From Paramacrobiotus metropolitanus (taxonomy: Eukaryota; Tardigrada; Eutardigrada; Parachela; Macrobiotidae): a stretch of DNA of 14,269 nt. Below are positions 1 to 8,139 of the stretch, piece after piece (position 1 is the stretch's first letter; each line of letters begins with the position of its first letter). The DNA lies in assembly GCF_019649055.1 (NCBI RefSeq), contig NW_026570727.1, forward strand, positions 1 to 14,269, written 5' to 3'. Below the pieces are notes generated by a model that was not told where the DNA came from, made no database searches, and saw only the letters and a program-made list of their open reading frames with translations. Made by a program: the position numbers and the translations under genes.

Positions 1-5
1 ACATT

Positions 6-1636
6 TTACTGAGAGGGATCGCACACATGTCCCATCAACATAATTGTGTTGGTGGCCTCATGACGTATAAGAAACAGGAAGGGGCGATCGGCAATAAATT
101 CGGCCTCTCCCGAACCACCTCCACTGATAAGCACCACCTCAGTGGTTACTGATGCGTCCACTCCCTCTTCATCGAGATCTGTAAATCCTGGTCTGTTAGA
201 AGTTTCTTATCCGTTTTGTCAATTTGCACGATTAAAGAGATGCGATATAGAGTAGAGTATTTGATTCGATATAGAGTAGAGTATTAAAGAGTAGAGTATT
301 TGATTCAGATTAGATTTAGTGATAGATTAGTTTCGTATTCGAAACGAATATACCTAAGTAGATTCTATGCAATAACCCCAACTCGCTACGTGGCTTAACA
401 GGGTATGTGCTGAACTGTCACTAAAACTGTCTAAGGTGGGTCACTATGGAGGTAGCAAAATCCAGCAACCTTACAACGTGTCACTTACGGATGCAGGCTT
501 TCTGCTTGAGAGTCTGTACGGAAAGCTGCGAGAGTTGGCAGATATCGGAAAAATCAGCCATTTCCTCGTCAAATGCTGTTGGCATCCCCAGCCACTTTAG
601 CATGGGCTGCAGATCCCAGCACTGTTCCACATGAAAGCGCGGCAGCTGCACTGTCACATGCAGCTGGTAGCATAACATCCTCATCGCATGCTGAAGCTTC
701 TCCGCCGTTAGCGTTCTAATCAAACTGGCTAGTCCTTGGTCGGGCGATGCGCGGGTAGCTTGTTTTGATTTCCCAGGCAGCGTCTTCCCTGGTAGAATAA
801 ATATGGCACTGCAGTATCCCGTCGTAAAAGGCATTTCCAGGAACATAGCTCCATCTAGCTCCTTACTTAGATGGACCTTGTAATTAATGAATCTTTTATG
901 CATGGTATCCACAAGAACGCTAATACCGGCTGCCGTCGTGAAAGGTTTGATCCTGGTCTTGGTGCGGTCGAACTGCTGGTCCCAACGCGCTCTTAAATGC
1001 AACGCGCTAACCAAAATGAATTTGGCATCAATATTAGGCACATCCAGTGGCGACAGGAGATCGTGCACGTTGTCTTTAGTGTGTGCTTCGATGAACTCGT
1101 TTATATAGCGGACAGCGGCGTCATCATGGTCGTCGTTGAAATCGATGTCCTGGATGACAGATTGGAACAGCTTCTCCATTTCTGCTATGTAGTTTCTGCT
1201 TAAGTAGACATTCTTGTCGAAGAATGCACCGTTTGCCATATGCAGCTCATGATTATCGTTGGGCACTACAAAACAGCCAGTTGATTCTCATGGCAATGTT
1301 GTAATGCACTACCGCATTTAGTCGGCCCTTTCCCCATAAATATTTACCAAGGTCGTTGTACTCATTTTCCGCGGTTTCGTCCAGCCGGATTTGGCGCAAT
1401 GCGTGCGCGACATCGTGCGTACCGTAGTCGTCATGGAGGCCCAATACTTGCGAAATTTCCTTTTTTGTTCTACCAGTGGAACCATGATATGCCATCGAAA
1501 GAGCAACTTCCGCCGAGAAGGGTGATAAGAGGAGATTATTCGTATATTGCCGGGTCTTCACCGCATAACGAAGCATTTTCAGGCAGAAATCTAGGCGGGC
1601 AATGCTGTATTCTGGAAAGTGAGGCCGCACCTGCAT
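6..1636 (-). CDS. Serpin A, three exons (1348-1636, 489-1265, 6-178), apparently intact
   Basis: A serine/cysteine protease inhibitor of the serpin fold, built by joining three minus-strand blocks. Exon 1 ends at 1348 before a GTAAAT donor, exon 2 runs from 1265 to 489 after a TTTTGTAG acceptor and before a GTAAGT donor, and exon 3 starts at 178 after TTTACAG. All phases fit, giving 412 residues, a normal serpin length. Seen: the NLLLSPFSAEVALSMAYHG block (residues 34-52), LHMANGAFFD, a LEMPF..AIFILP strand, LTAEKL, QLPRFHVE, then LDEEGVDASV hinge (357-366), loop to about 380, and FIADRPFLFLI, which fits the serpin signature. Small residues in the hinge suit an inhibitory serpin (inference). 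No signal peptide follows ATG 1634-1636. A CAG acceptor at 1631-1633 could instead join an upstream leader exon I did not find. An in-frame stop lies just upstream, about 1650. Serpin B is its tandem paralogue. Confidence 0.9.
179..488 (-). other. Intron 2 of serpin A (310 nt)
   Basis: Starts GTAAGT at 488 and ends TTTACAG at 179 when read on the minus strand. It splits a His codon (C|AT) just before the reactive-centre hinge. It is homologous in position and in patches of sequence to the 318-nt serpin B intron at 13898-14215 (shared words such as GAGATGCG, GAAACGAATA and TACGTGGCTT). It carries a short tandem repeat at 244-306, a 24-bp unit GATATAGAGTAGAGTATTTG plus four bases, about 2.7 copies, which the serpin B intron lacks. 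Confidence 0.88.
1266..1347 (-). other. Intron 1 of serpin A (82 nt)
   Basis: Reads GTAAATATTT at the donor and GGCTGTTTTGTAG at the acceptor. Removing it joins ...NEYNDL to VPNDNHELHMANG, which restores the normal serpin spacing between helix C and the block that starts at HMANGAFF. Read without splicing, the first frame runs on to a stop about 30 codons later and the second frame has no ATG, so the intron explains both frames. Confidence 0.85.
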
Positions 1637-1714
1637 TCTTCCCAAAAAATTTTAAAACGGCTTGATTAACTACTATGCCGACTCTGTAATCTGTAGCCTT
1701 CAACGGTATAAATC

Positions 1715-1759
1715 TTGGTGTGAATATGACTACTGTACATACGTCATATTTAACACCAA
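1715..1759. repeat. Hairpin with 16-17-bp arms
   Basis: TTGGTGTGAATATGAC at 1715-1730 faces GTCATATTTAACACCAA at 1743-1759 across a 12-nt loop, with one extra base and one mismatch in the stem. It lies about 80 bp 5' of the serpin A start. It is the first of three inverted repeats within 200 bp; the next is AACTACAATA/TATTGTAGTT at 1770-1790 with a 1-nt centre. Confidence 0.8.
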
Positions 1760-1805
1760 AAACATGGAGAACTACAATAATATTGTAGTTATATTGTAGT
1801 TATAC

Positions 1806-1907
1806 TTTACTCGCTGCTAATATTGAACGTACTCGCTGCTATGTATATGATAATTATTATTATCATATACATAGCAGCGAGTACGTTCGATATTAGCAGC
1901 GAGTAAA
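1806..1907. repeat. Near-perfect 102-bp palindrome
   Basis: Bases 1806-1856 are the reverse complement of 1857-1907 with a single mismatch (T1824 against G1889) and no spacer. Each 51-bp arm contains TACTCGCTGCT twice, so the whole has four copies of that word in alternating orientation. Such a sequence can extrude as a cruciform or fold into a long hairpin RNA. It could be a small foldback element or an inverted duplication; no target-site duplication is evident. Confidence 0.95.
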
Positions 1908-2040
1908 CGCTCAATGTGAAAACAGATCGATAGAGCATGGCACAGCGCCCGCAGGATGGCACATGTATGATTGTGGTATAAAGTGTAACGTGCGTAGTAC
2001 GCAGTGCGCACTGCGTACTGGAGGAAAGCGTTTGCATATT
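1901..2040 (+). repeat. Dispersed repeat, copy 1
   Basis: Shares an ordered set of words with 8751-8856: GAGTAAAC, then AGAT(C/T)GAT, then AGCATGGC about 32 bases on in both copies, GCAGGATGG, and GGAAAGCGTTTGCA at the end. The middle has diverged. It follows directly after the 102-bp palindrome and includes a 24-bp palindrome at 1996-2019. Confidence 0.65.
1996..2019. repeat. Perfect 24-bp palindrome
   Basis: AGTACGCAGTGC followed at once by its reverse complement GCACTGCGTACT, with no spacer and no mismatch. The matching part of the second repeat copy (about 8815-8840) is not palindromic, so the symmetry is specific to this copy. Confidence 0.9.
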
Positions 2041-2821
2041 GAACATATATTACAGTAGGTACTGTGTGTTCACTTGTGGACACTTGTGCGCGCTGAAACG
2101 ATTTTACGCTTCTCAACAGGCAACATACAGGCACCAAAAATACTCGTATTGCCAGAGTTAAAATCTTTTGGCATGCACGCAGAACACTCGGAGGTGTTGG
2201 GTGGTCTCGCGGCTGACGCGATAAAAATTAGAGAAAAGAATTAACATAAATCGAAGGGATAGCCACTTATGAAAAGGAATGGGAGCCAGTTCCGAAATGA
2301 ACCGGCATTTAGCCGATTCCGGTGTGTCCGTCAAAAGTGGGATAAGAACAACCAAAGAATATTATGAGATTGTTTAACTGATGTTCATGTGACTATGTAA
2401 TTTAATTACGTACATTAGCACAACAGAACAATTCAACTATCTAAGTCTATATGATGTCTAAACAGTGAATAATTGTGGTACCAAAGCAAGACCTTACACA
2501 GTAGTAGGGGTTAAATATGGACTAATTTGAAGCTTAGCTGTATGTAGCCTGTATGTATTCACGATCAATCATATAGGTTGGCTGTTGAACATATATTACT
2601 GAACATATACACGTTGTATTATTATTAACTTATATAGGCAGACCACATAAAAAACAAGGCGTGTCATCCGTGGTTATTGGTTTTTGTTAAATGTGTTCTA
2701 ACCAATCCCAGTATGAACGGTTGTCAAGTGTTGATAGCCGTTCTAGTTGGAAAGGATAGAAGATTATTAAGAGCCATGTTTCTATTGGCATGTATCCAAA
2801 TGTATTCAAAAAAGATGAGCC
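2041..2821. other. No gene seen
   Basis: AT-rich sequence with no supported gene. The word TTGAACATATATTAC occurs at about 2038-2052 and again near 2586-2600, which suggests more old repeat copies. Weak similarity to the foldback arm may begin near 2760. The open frame starting at 2677 runs into the repeat arm and its second half is only the translated 43-bp tandem repeat, so I do not call it a gene. Confidence 0.6.
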
Positions 2822-2849
2822 ACAGATCGGCCAGGGTAAACAAGAGGGA

Positions 2850-2935
2850 GGGAAAACTAAAGGAAGGGATTTTAGGTGGTCAAAAAGAGGAAGGGAAAAC
2901 TAAAGGAAGGGATTTTGGGTGGTCGAAAAAGGGAG
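2850..2935 (+). repeat. 43-bp tandem repeat, two units
   Basis: GGGAAAACTAAAGGAAGGGA recurs 43 bases later (2850 and 2893), followed in both by TTTT(A/G)GGTGGTC. A third, shorter GGGAGGGAATTT-ATGGTC unit follows. The right arm has one fewer full unit (inverted, about 5060-5150), so the copy number changed after the arms separated. Confidence 0.85.
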
Positions 2936-3345
2936 GGAATTTCCATGGTCAGAAATGAAAGCGAATTCGGGCAATCCAAAAATTTTAAGACATTGGCCGA
3001 AATGAACCTGTGCGGCCGAAGTGATCGGACGCGGTTCAGAGCGAGCAAAATTTGAGCAAAACAACTTTTCCAGCAATTCCTCCGGAAGCTGTTGTAAGCA
3101 CTTTAGATATGTGGTAATCTCCCACTTTACGAAAAAATCATATCGCATGTTCTCAGCAAGTTTGAGATCGGATGCTATATGGAACGTTTTTATGTTCAAA
3201 AGTTAGTACTCCTTACAAACTACATTTAGTTCATTTTATAATTAGGCAAGCGAGCGAAGCAAGCTGTTCTTTTTTCGGGCAGACGAGCGAAGCGAGACCG
3301 CTTATCTAATTGATGACGATTGAATTAATGTAAAGTAGAGTTCTA

Positions 3346-3379
3346 TGACCTTTGGGTCGCTGCGTGACCTTTGGGTCGC
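3346..3379 (+). repeat. TGACCTTTGGGTCGC repeated twice, 19-bp period
   Basis: TGACCTTTGGGTCGC at 3346-3360 and again at 3365-3379. The inverted partner in the right arm (about 3850-3893) shows two diverged units. Confidence 0.85.
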
Positions 3380-3838
3380 CGACGATTTTCTTTATGATTC
3401 CCATACAACGGCATGTCCCAAAACTCAGCTCACCATATTTCCTCATTTTCAAATTCATTACAATTTCCCAACTCTTAAGGGAAGGGGCCCGGTACATGGT
3501 GCCAAATGTGAGTGCATACACGAAAATTTTCACTTTTGTGTACTTCCGAAGACTTTATCGCATCGTTTTATTTCATTTTGTAGCCAAATGATTTGTATAC
3601 GTTGGTGTCAAAACCGTTTCAAACTGTCATTCGCGACGACCTATTCAGCTTTAACTTTATATGGAGAGTTTTGACTATTAGAGTAGGCTTTTCAAAGATT
3701 TGGGATGTCATGAGTACTTCAGTTCGACTTAGCACGTCAAGCTGCACATACACGGTGGAACTCCTGGCGGCTACTTCGGGGACCCAGGTTCTAGGTCACC
3801 GGGAATTTCAACTCGACTTATCATGTTGAGATATACAG

Positions 3839-5174
3839 AAATCCTAAAGAAAATCGTCGGAGACCCAAGATCACTGAGCGACCCCTAACGTCATGGGACT
3901 CTCCGTTACAAAAACTCGAATATCATTCATTAAAAACGCAGTCTCGCTTCGCTCGTCCGCTTGATAGAAAAAAAGCTCGCTTTGCTCGCGTGCTTGATTA
4001 CAAAATGTACTAAATGTAAATGTATGCTCCGATGAGCAACCATGAAAAAACATTAAGGTTAAGCAATACCAGTTTGTAAGCAAGTACAGCCCTGCTCCGC
4101 CACACGCGGGCAGTAATAAAAATCTCCTGACTTCGAATGTTGAAGTGTACCATTTATACTTTATTTTTGCATGATAGTCCTTGGTCTATAGCAACTTCCT
4201 AAAATATGTTTCTAGGCAAGAAGCGAAAGAGCAGGGAATGAGAGCAAAAGTTTTACTTTAACTGTTTTCGAAAAAATCAGGTTGCTTATCAAGAAATAAC
4301 TGTGTCTGACCAATAATATTTTAAAAATCCTAGACGAATGAAGAGAGCAAATGGCAACGTAGCTTTCTATTGGTCCCTTCCCAAGTTCCGTTTAATCCTT
4401 AACATCATCTCTACAACTCTTAGTTCTCTTGGCATCCTCATTCTTCGGAAGGTACCGTTAACCATACAAGTCTATGGGATATAGATCTTGTTTTGGGTTC
4501 ACCTCGAGCGCTGATAGCGCAAGGTGCTTTTGTTAACCAGTAACAGATACCTTTTGGGTGTGTCAATAATTTACAAAAAGGTCAACTCAAAAAAATCGGT
4601 TGTTGAAATTGCTATGAAGGCTAGAATAAGCATCTAAAAAATGACCGCTACCTCCTCCCCTTAAATACGGCTTGGCTCGCTACTGACACTTCAAAAGATC
4701 TTAATTTTAGTATTTCTGAATCCGCAACAAAAAGCTTACACCAGAAAAGTGCAAAGAAGAAAACGAAACGGCTCACAGAAGTATTTTCCAATTTATTTTG
4801 TGCAACTGTCCGCGTGTGGCGGAGCAGGGCTGTACAATACTTACTTTTGAATATAGAAACGTTCCATATACGGGCATATAGCATCCAATCAAGCATGTTT
4901 AGAAAATGTGACAGGATTTTTTTGTAAAGTGGAGCCATTATATCTAAAGCCACTGAATTACCACTATATCTAAAGTTCTTACAACAGCTTCCGGAGGTAG
5001 GGCTGGAAATGTTGTTTTGCTCAAATTTTGTTCGCTCTGAACTTCTTAAAATGTTTGGATTGCCCAATTTCCCTTCCTCTTCTGACCATAGAAATTCCCT
5101 GCCTTTTTTGACCAAAGAAAATCCCTCCCTTTAATTTTCCCTCCCTCTTTTTCACCCTGGCCCAACAGATCTGG
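3839..5174 (-). repeat. Right inverted arm, interrupted by an insertion
   Basis: Reverse-complement partner of 2822-3400. It is interrupted at a TA by the 746-bp element at 4087-4832. On either side of that insertion the minus-strand words AAAAGTAAGTA and TTACAAACT line up with AAAAGTTAGTA and TTACAAACT in the left arm. Confidence 0.75.
4087..4832. mobile_element. MITE-like element, 28-bp TIRs, TA duplication
   Basis: Begins CAGCCCTGCTCCGCCACACG (TIR 4087-4114) and ends with its reverse complement (4805-4832). The 28-bp TIRs differ at one position. TA flanks both ends (4085-4086, 4833-4834). CAG-starting TIRs and TA target duplication are typical of Tc1/mariner-like elements (family knowledge). 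The 746-bp interior has no transposase-like frame, so it is probably non-autonomous. The intact left arm of the surrounding element acts as an approximate empty site. Confidence 0.82.
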
Positions 5175-5383
5175 AAAGAGGTTGATTTCAAAAGTAATGA
5201 AGACGCTAACAAAAACACCGGTCTGTAGTCTGTACGCAACATCCTTGCACAACGACCTCTGTATCAAAAAGCACGATACCCGAAATATTTGACTGCAAAA
5301 TATCGTATATTCAGCGCGTATTAGCAGAAAATACATAATACTGGTAAACAAATTTTTTGCGAGCGGTATAACGTCCCTCTGTA

Positions 5384-5391
5384 AGCATTTA
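5384..5391 (+). repeat. Candidate target-site duplication, left copy (AGCATTTA)
   Basis: AGCATTTA here is repeated at 7500-7507, at the other end of the retrotransposon remnant. Eight bases is short enough to match by chance, but both copies sit where the element ends were expected: just past the poly(A) signal, and at the 5' truncation inside the RT domain. Confidence 0.5.
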
Positions 5392-5401
5392 GAGTAGCAC
5401 T

Positions 5402-5407
5402 TTTATT
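5402..5407 (-). promoter_or_regulatory. Poly(A) signal AATAAA of the retrotransposon
   Basis: AATAAA on the minus strand, about 50 nt after the stop codon at 5456-5458 and 10 nt before the proposed 3' end of the element. Confidence 0.5.
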
Positions 5408-5455
5408 AATAAGCAACACAAATTTCTGGTAAGAAAAGGCAGCACGCGATACAAT

Positions 5456-7499
5456 TTACAACAGCAAAACTTCATTCAAACTATCCACTCTATCCATCGT
5501 ACCAAGGATGGATGCCACATTTTCGCGCTGAATCTCCAGCGATAGTCGTTGGCGCAGGAATTCACGTGATTGACGCTCTCCTGTGTGCTGCTGCAGTCTT
5601 TTGCCCAATTCCTTAACAATAGCGATAGCCGCCGGGCCCCAAGGGCCCATCGTCTCAAATGCGATAGAGGAGAAGATGTAACGCCCTTCCAGATACGAGT
5701 ACAAACGAGACTTTCTCTCTTCCGCTTGTGCTGCGGCAGCACCGGCTGTAACCGACGTGGACCGGATATGGGAGAGGGCCATTGTGTCAACACACGTCAC
5801 ATCCCAAGCAAGACACGTTCCTCTCTTCCAAGCGAATGTCGTGCATCCGTCAGGTCGTCGATTTGAAGTAGAGGACGTATCGCGCGGTTCCAGCCTAGCG
5901 GGTACGCCGGCAGAAACACAAGCCCGACATACAATATTTTTTAATCTTCCGTGTCGCGCATGCCTCCCGTCCGAGTAGCTGCACGATAAGCCGTGATGTC
6001 CCAGCTTGTCCACCTGCTTCTGACATTTAGTGCAATTATGTGGCTCGCAAATGTCCGCCCCAAGACGCAGACCGATTGAGATTTTAATCGTCTCATCATC
6101 GAGGAGATTGCCGATGTGTGCTGAAGGGAGCGCATTCAGCCAAATACCGGCTTCGGGACGGAACTGTGCAAGAAAGCGGGCTGCGTTAATGCAGTCGCCT
6201 CGGAACAAGTCCAATAAAACAGAAGCGGACACATTACAGAGCGGTAAGTCCCAGGTCTTTTGAAGCTTTCTGAAGCCAACTTCTCGTAATTCCGTTTGAC
6301 GGACTTTGGCTTTCCACAACTCTAGCGCAACAGAAGGGGTAACTACCGGAAGGTGAGGAAGCAATGACCATAACAAATCGGTTGCGGAGTGAATCAAAGC
6401 CAAATAGGCTGGAAGTTATAATTCCTCCGCCCGACGTGTGCCAGTACCTCCACGACTGACCGGAAGAGTTGCTTGTCGCCAGCATGGGTAGTCATCGTGG
6501 TTGACCCAAACGTTACTGAGTTCTTGGAAACATAAGCGCAGAGTCTCGGCAATTTGATAGAGCAAATTCGGATGTTTCCAGGCGTTGCAACAACTCAGCA
6601 CAAATTATCTTTGGAGCGCCCAGACAAAGTTTAAGCAGATATAGTGCATGGTGGCGAGGAAGGAGTTGTAAGCGTTCACAGGCTGTTTTTTAAGCACTTG
6701 ATTTCTCTAAGAGTGTGTGACCAATCGCGTCATCGAGAACCGGGGCGCCTAGGAGGGTTAAAGTAGAGCTAGACATGACACGGAGCTGTGGGTGATGGGA
6801 AACGAATTCATCAACCACCTCCTGTCGCTCACTCGCGGACCCTCCCGTAACAAAAAGTTCACATTTGGACGCGTTTATCTCTAGTCCAATGGTACGGGCG
6901 GCTTGGATGACCCGTTTAAAGTTTTCCGCTACTGCTACCGGCGCTCCGCCCAGGGTTCCTTCGTCCAGGTACCAAGCATTAAGGTCGGTCTTCAGCGTGG
7001 CAATAACCTGAAGTAGAGCTAAGCAAAACAGTAGCGGGCCTAATGGATTGCCTTGTTGTACACCAGACTCAGACGGTAGCACCGTTTGCTCAATAAATAA
7101 AGAAGAATGATGCTCATACGCCGACCAGAGGAAATCATCGTATTCGGGGAAGTGTGTGTTCACCGCATTCAAAACCACTTCTCGGGAGACTGTATTAAAG
7201 GCATTGCGGAAATCAATCTTCAGTAGTCCTTTAATGGTCTCCGGTGAGGACTCGACGAAATGTCTGGTTGCATGAACGATAGCTTCCGCTCCGCCCCGAA
7301 CGTTGAAACCAGACTGGTGAGGTGTGAGCAAGGCGGTTGCCCGGTCCGCCATCCTTGGTGCTAATGATTTTGGCAATCAGACGGCGTAGCGACAGCCCTA
7401 CCGCTATCGGCCGCAGTCCACCGTCTTTCTTCCGTAGCGCCAATAATTTTCCACCAAAGAAGACTGGCCGTATAACAGCGAGAAGATTGGCCGTATAAC
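5456..7499 (-). pseudogene. Retrotransposon polyprotein remnant (RT plus RLE)
   Basis: Order on the minus strand: RT fingers with FFGGKLLALRKKDGGLRPIA (about 7460-7395), then after a +1 shift near 7353, GFNVRGGAEAIVHATRHF, motif A KIDFRNAFNTVSRE, motif B SGVQQGNPLGPLLF and motif C AWYLDEGTLGG. The thumb/connector has PVSRGGTGTRRAEEL. Then comes a C-x2-C-x8-H-x4-C knuckle (CTKC...HHGLSC, residues 124-141 of the last 315-residue frame) and RRPDG...WDVTCVDT (183-207), which fits the PD-(D/E)xK-like endonuclease of R2-type elements. Lesions: frameshifts near 7353 and 6600, stops at 6690-6692 and 6416-6418, and a 23-bp duplication at the 5' edge. In motif C the second catalytic Asp is Glu (codon 6960-6962). 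It is not functional as it stands. The same domain set occurs in many invertebrate retrotransposons. Confidence 0.88.
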
Positions 7500-7502
7500 A
7501 GC
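7458..7502 (+). repeat. 23-bp tandem duplication at the retrotransposon 5' edge
   Basis: AGAAGACTGGCCGTATAACA-GC at 7458-7479 and AGAAGATTGGCCGTATAACA-GC at 7481-7502, one mismatch, period 23. The unit encodes VIRPVFF of the RT, and a 23-bp period breaks the frame. It overlaps the proposed 5' junction and could have arisen during insertion. Confidence 0.85.
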
Positions 7503-7507
7503 ATTTA
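7500..7507 (+). repeat. Candidate target-site duplication, right copy (AGCATTTA)
   Basis: Partner of 5384-5391. It overlaps the end of the 23-bp duplication by three bases, so the exact junction is uncertain. Confidence 0.5.
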
Positions 7508-7636
7508 AATGCGCAGTAGTGAGGCCGACTGCTTCGGCGTCGGCCGAGAATAAAGACTAACAAACCAATCTTCCTCAACCGATATACGTACTATTATCTC
7601 CGTCACATTTCGTAGAATTTTCTCGCCGTTACATAC

Positions 7637-7838
7637 CTTATGGAGCCTTGGCCAAATCCGCCAGCATCCAGAGCACCCCCCACCGCTACCTGTCCGCGCT
7701 TTCTTACCATCCGAAACGATTATTTCCAAGCACTCGTAGCTCTTTTGGAGTACTTGGATACCCATTATTTGTAATGTGTCGTCGAGATCTATGCGAATAT
7801 GCAGGACCATCATTAGAACCCCGCCGTTGTACGGTAAG
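7637..7838 (-). CDS. Possible internal exon, unknown product
   Basis: On the minus strand an acceptor-like TTATCGGCGCGATCAG ends at 7839. It is followed by an open stretch beginning LPYNGGVLMMVLHI and a consensus donor AAG|GTATGT at 7637|7636. The reading frame is part of a longer 165-codon open stretch (7505-8002) that has no ATG-led gene structure I can support. LPYNGGVLMMVL faintly resembles the LPYxGxxLSMV strand of serpins, but the residues after it do not continue as a serpin. A second GTAAGA donor lies inside, near 7705. It may be an exon, an old gene fragment or chance. Confidence 0.2.
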
Positions 7839-8139
7839 CTGATCGCGCCGATAAAGAAGACACGACTTGAAAAAGTGATAATGGGTGTGCTGCGAGATAC
7901 ATAGCAAGATTGGAGTGCAGCAGAAGCACTTTCACGCGATGCCGGATGTACGAACGATTCTTTTGATACCAAGCACGATTGCCATGTTGAAGCAGTACAC
8001 ATTCTCCGATGTGCCGCGATTGAAAGGCAGTTTTGTCCTGGAGAAAAGACTAGGTGCAGTTAGAGAAATGACAGTAGAAGGCCGAGTTTGATGAAACGAG
8101 CTCAGCGTTGTACAATCAGTTGACCTTTCTGTTGTATTT

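Larger units (their letters stand above)
2822..3400 (+). repeat. Left inverted arm
   Basis: Pairs with 3839-5174. It differs from the right arm by carrying an extra 43-bp tandem unit (2850-2935) and by lacking both the MITE-like insertion and about 55 nt found only on the right (about 4025-4075). The long protein-like frames in each arm (rich in KREGK and GRDFGWSKK words) come from the repeat and are not evidence of a gene. Confidence 0.75.
2822..5174. mobile_element. Foldback-like element with long inverted arms
   Basis: The left arm (about 2822-3400) matches the reverse complement of the right arm (about 3839-5174) once the 746-bp insertion at 4087-4832 is removed. The arms are then about 579 and 589 bp. 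Landmarks in order on the left arm and inverted on the right are GGCCAGGGT, the GAGGGAGGG tract, TTTGAGCAAAACAAC, TCCGGAAGCTGTTGTAAG, TGCTATATGG, TTACAAACT, ACATTTAGT, GACGAGCGAAGCGAGAC and CGACGATTTTCTTTA. The centre (3401-3838) is unique and carries no recognisable gene. This is the architecture of a foldback or long-TIR DNA element, or an inverted duplication of a repeat. No transposase was found and no flanking duplication could be set, because the outer ends fade out. Confidence 0.7.
5392..7499 (-). mobile_element. 5'-truncated R2-type (RLE) non-LTR retrotransposon
   Basis: About 2.1 kb of a non-LTR retrotransposon, reading from 7499 down to 5392. It holds most of a reverse transcriptase, a connecting region, a CCHC zinc knuckle and a restriction-like endonuclease, then a short 3' UTR with AATAAA at 5402-5407. 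The 5' part (N-terminal DNA-binding region and start of RT) is missing, as expected from incomplete target-primed reverse transcription. Candidate 8-bp target duplications are at 5384-5391 and 7500-7507. There is no poly(A) tail at the 3' end. Confidence 0.8.

Noticed and set aside
446-634. Plus-strand open frame starting MEVAKSSNL
   Set aside because: It lies antisense across the serpin A intron and exon 2, where the minus-strand protein is clear.
1705-1714. TATA box for serpin A (TATAAAT at about 1707-1713)
   Set aside because: TATAAA reads on the plus strand, opposite to the gene, so it is not a supported promoter element.
1807-2137. Two minus-strand open frames with a hydrophobic IIIIII run
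   Set aside because: They are translations of the 102-bp palindrome and the adjoining repeat; the Ile run is the ATTATTATTAT centre.
2677-2958. Plus-strand frame ending in KREGK / GRDFGWSKK repeats, and its mirror at 5046-5351
   Set aside because: The repeated residues follow the 43-bp DNA repeat in the foldback arms, and both arms have unrelated N-terminal halves.
5570-6263. Several plus-strand frames across 5570-6263
   Set aside because: Antisense shadows of the retrotransposon endonuclease domain, which has recognisable motifs on the minus strand.
7637-7838. Third serpin copy between A and B
   Set aside because: Only LPYNGGVLMMVL resembles a serpin strand; the flanking residues and other frames do not continue the fold.
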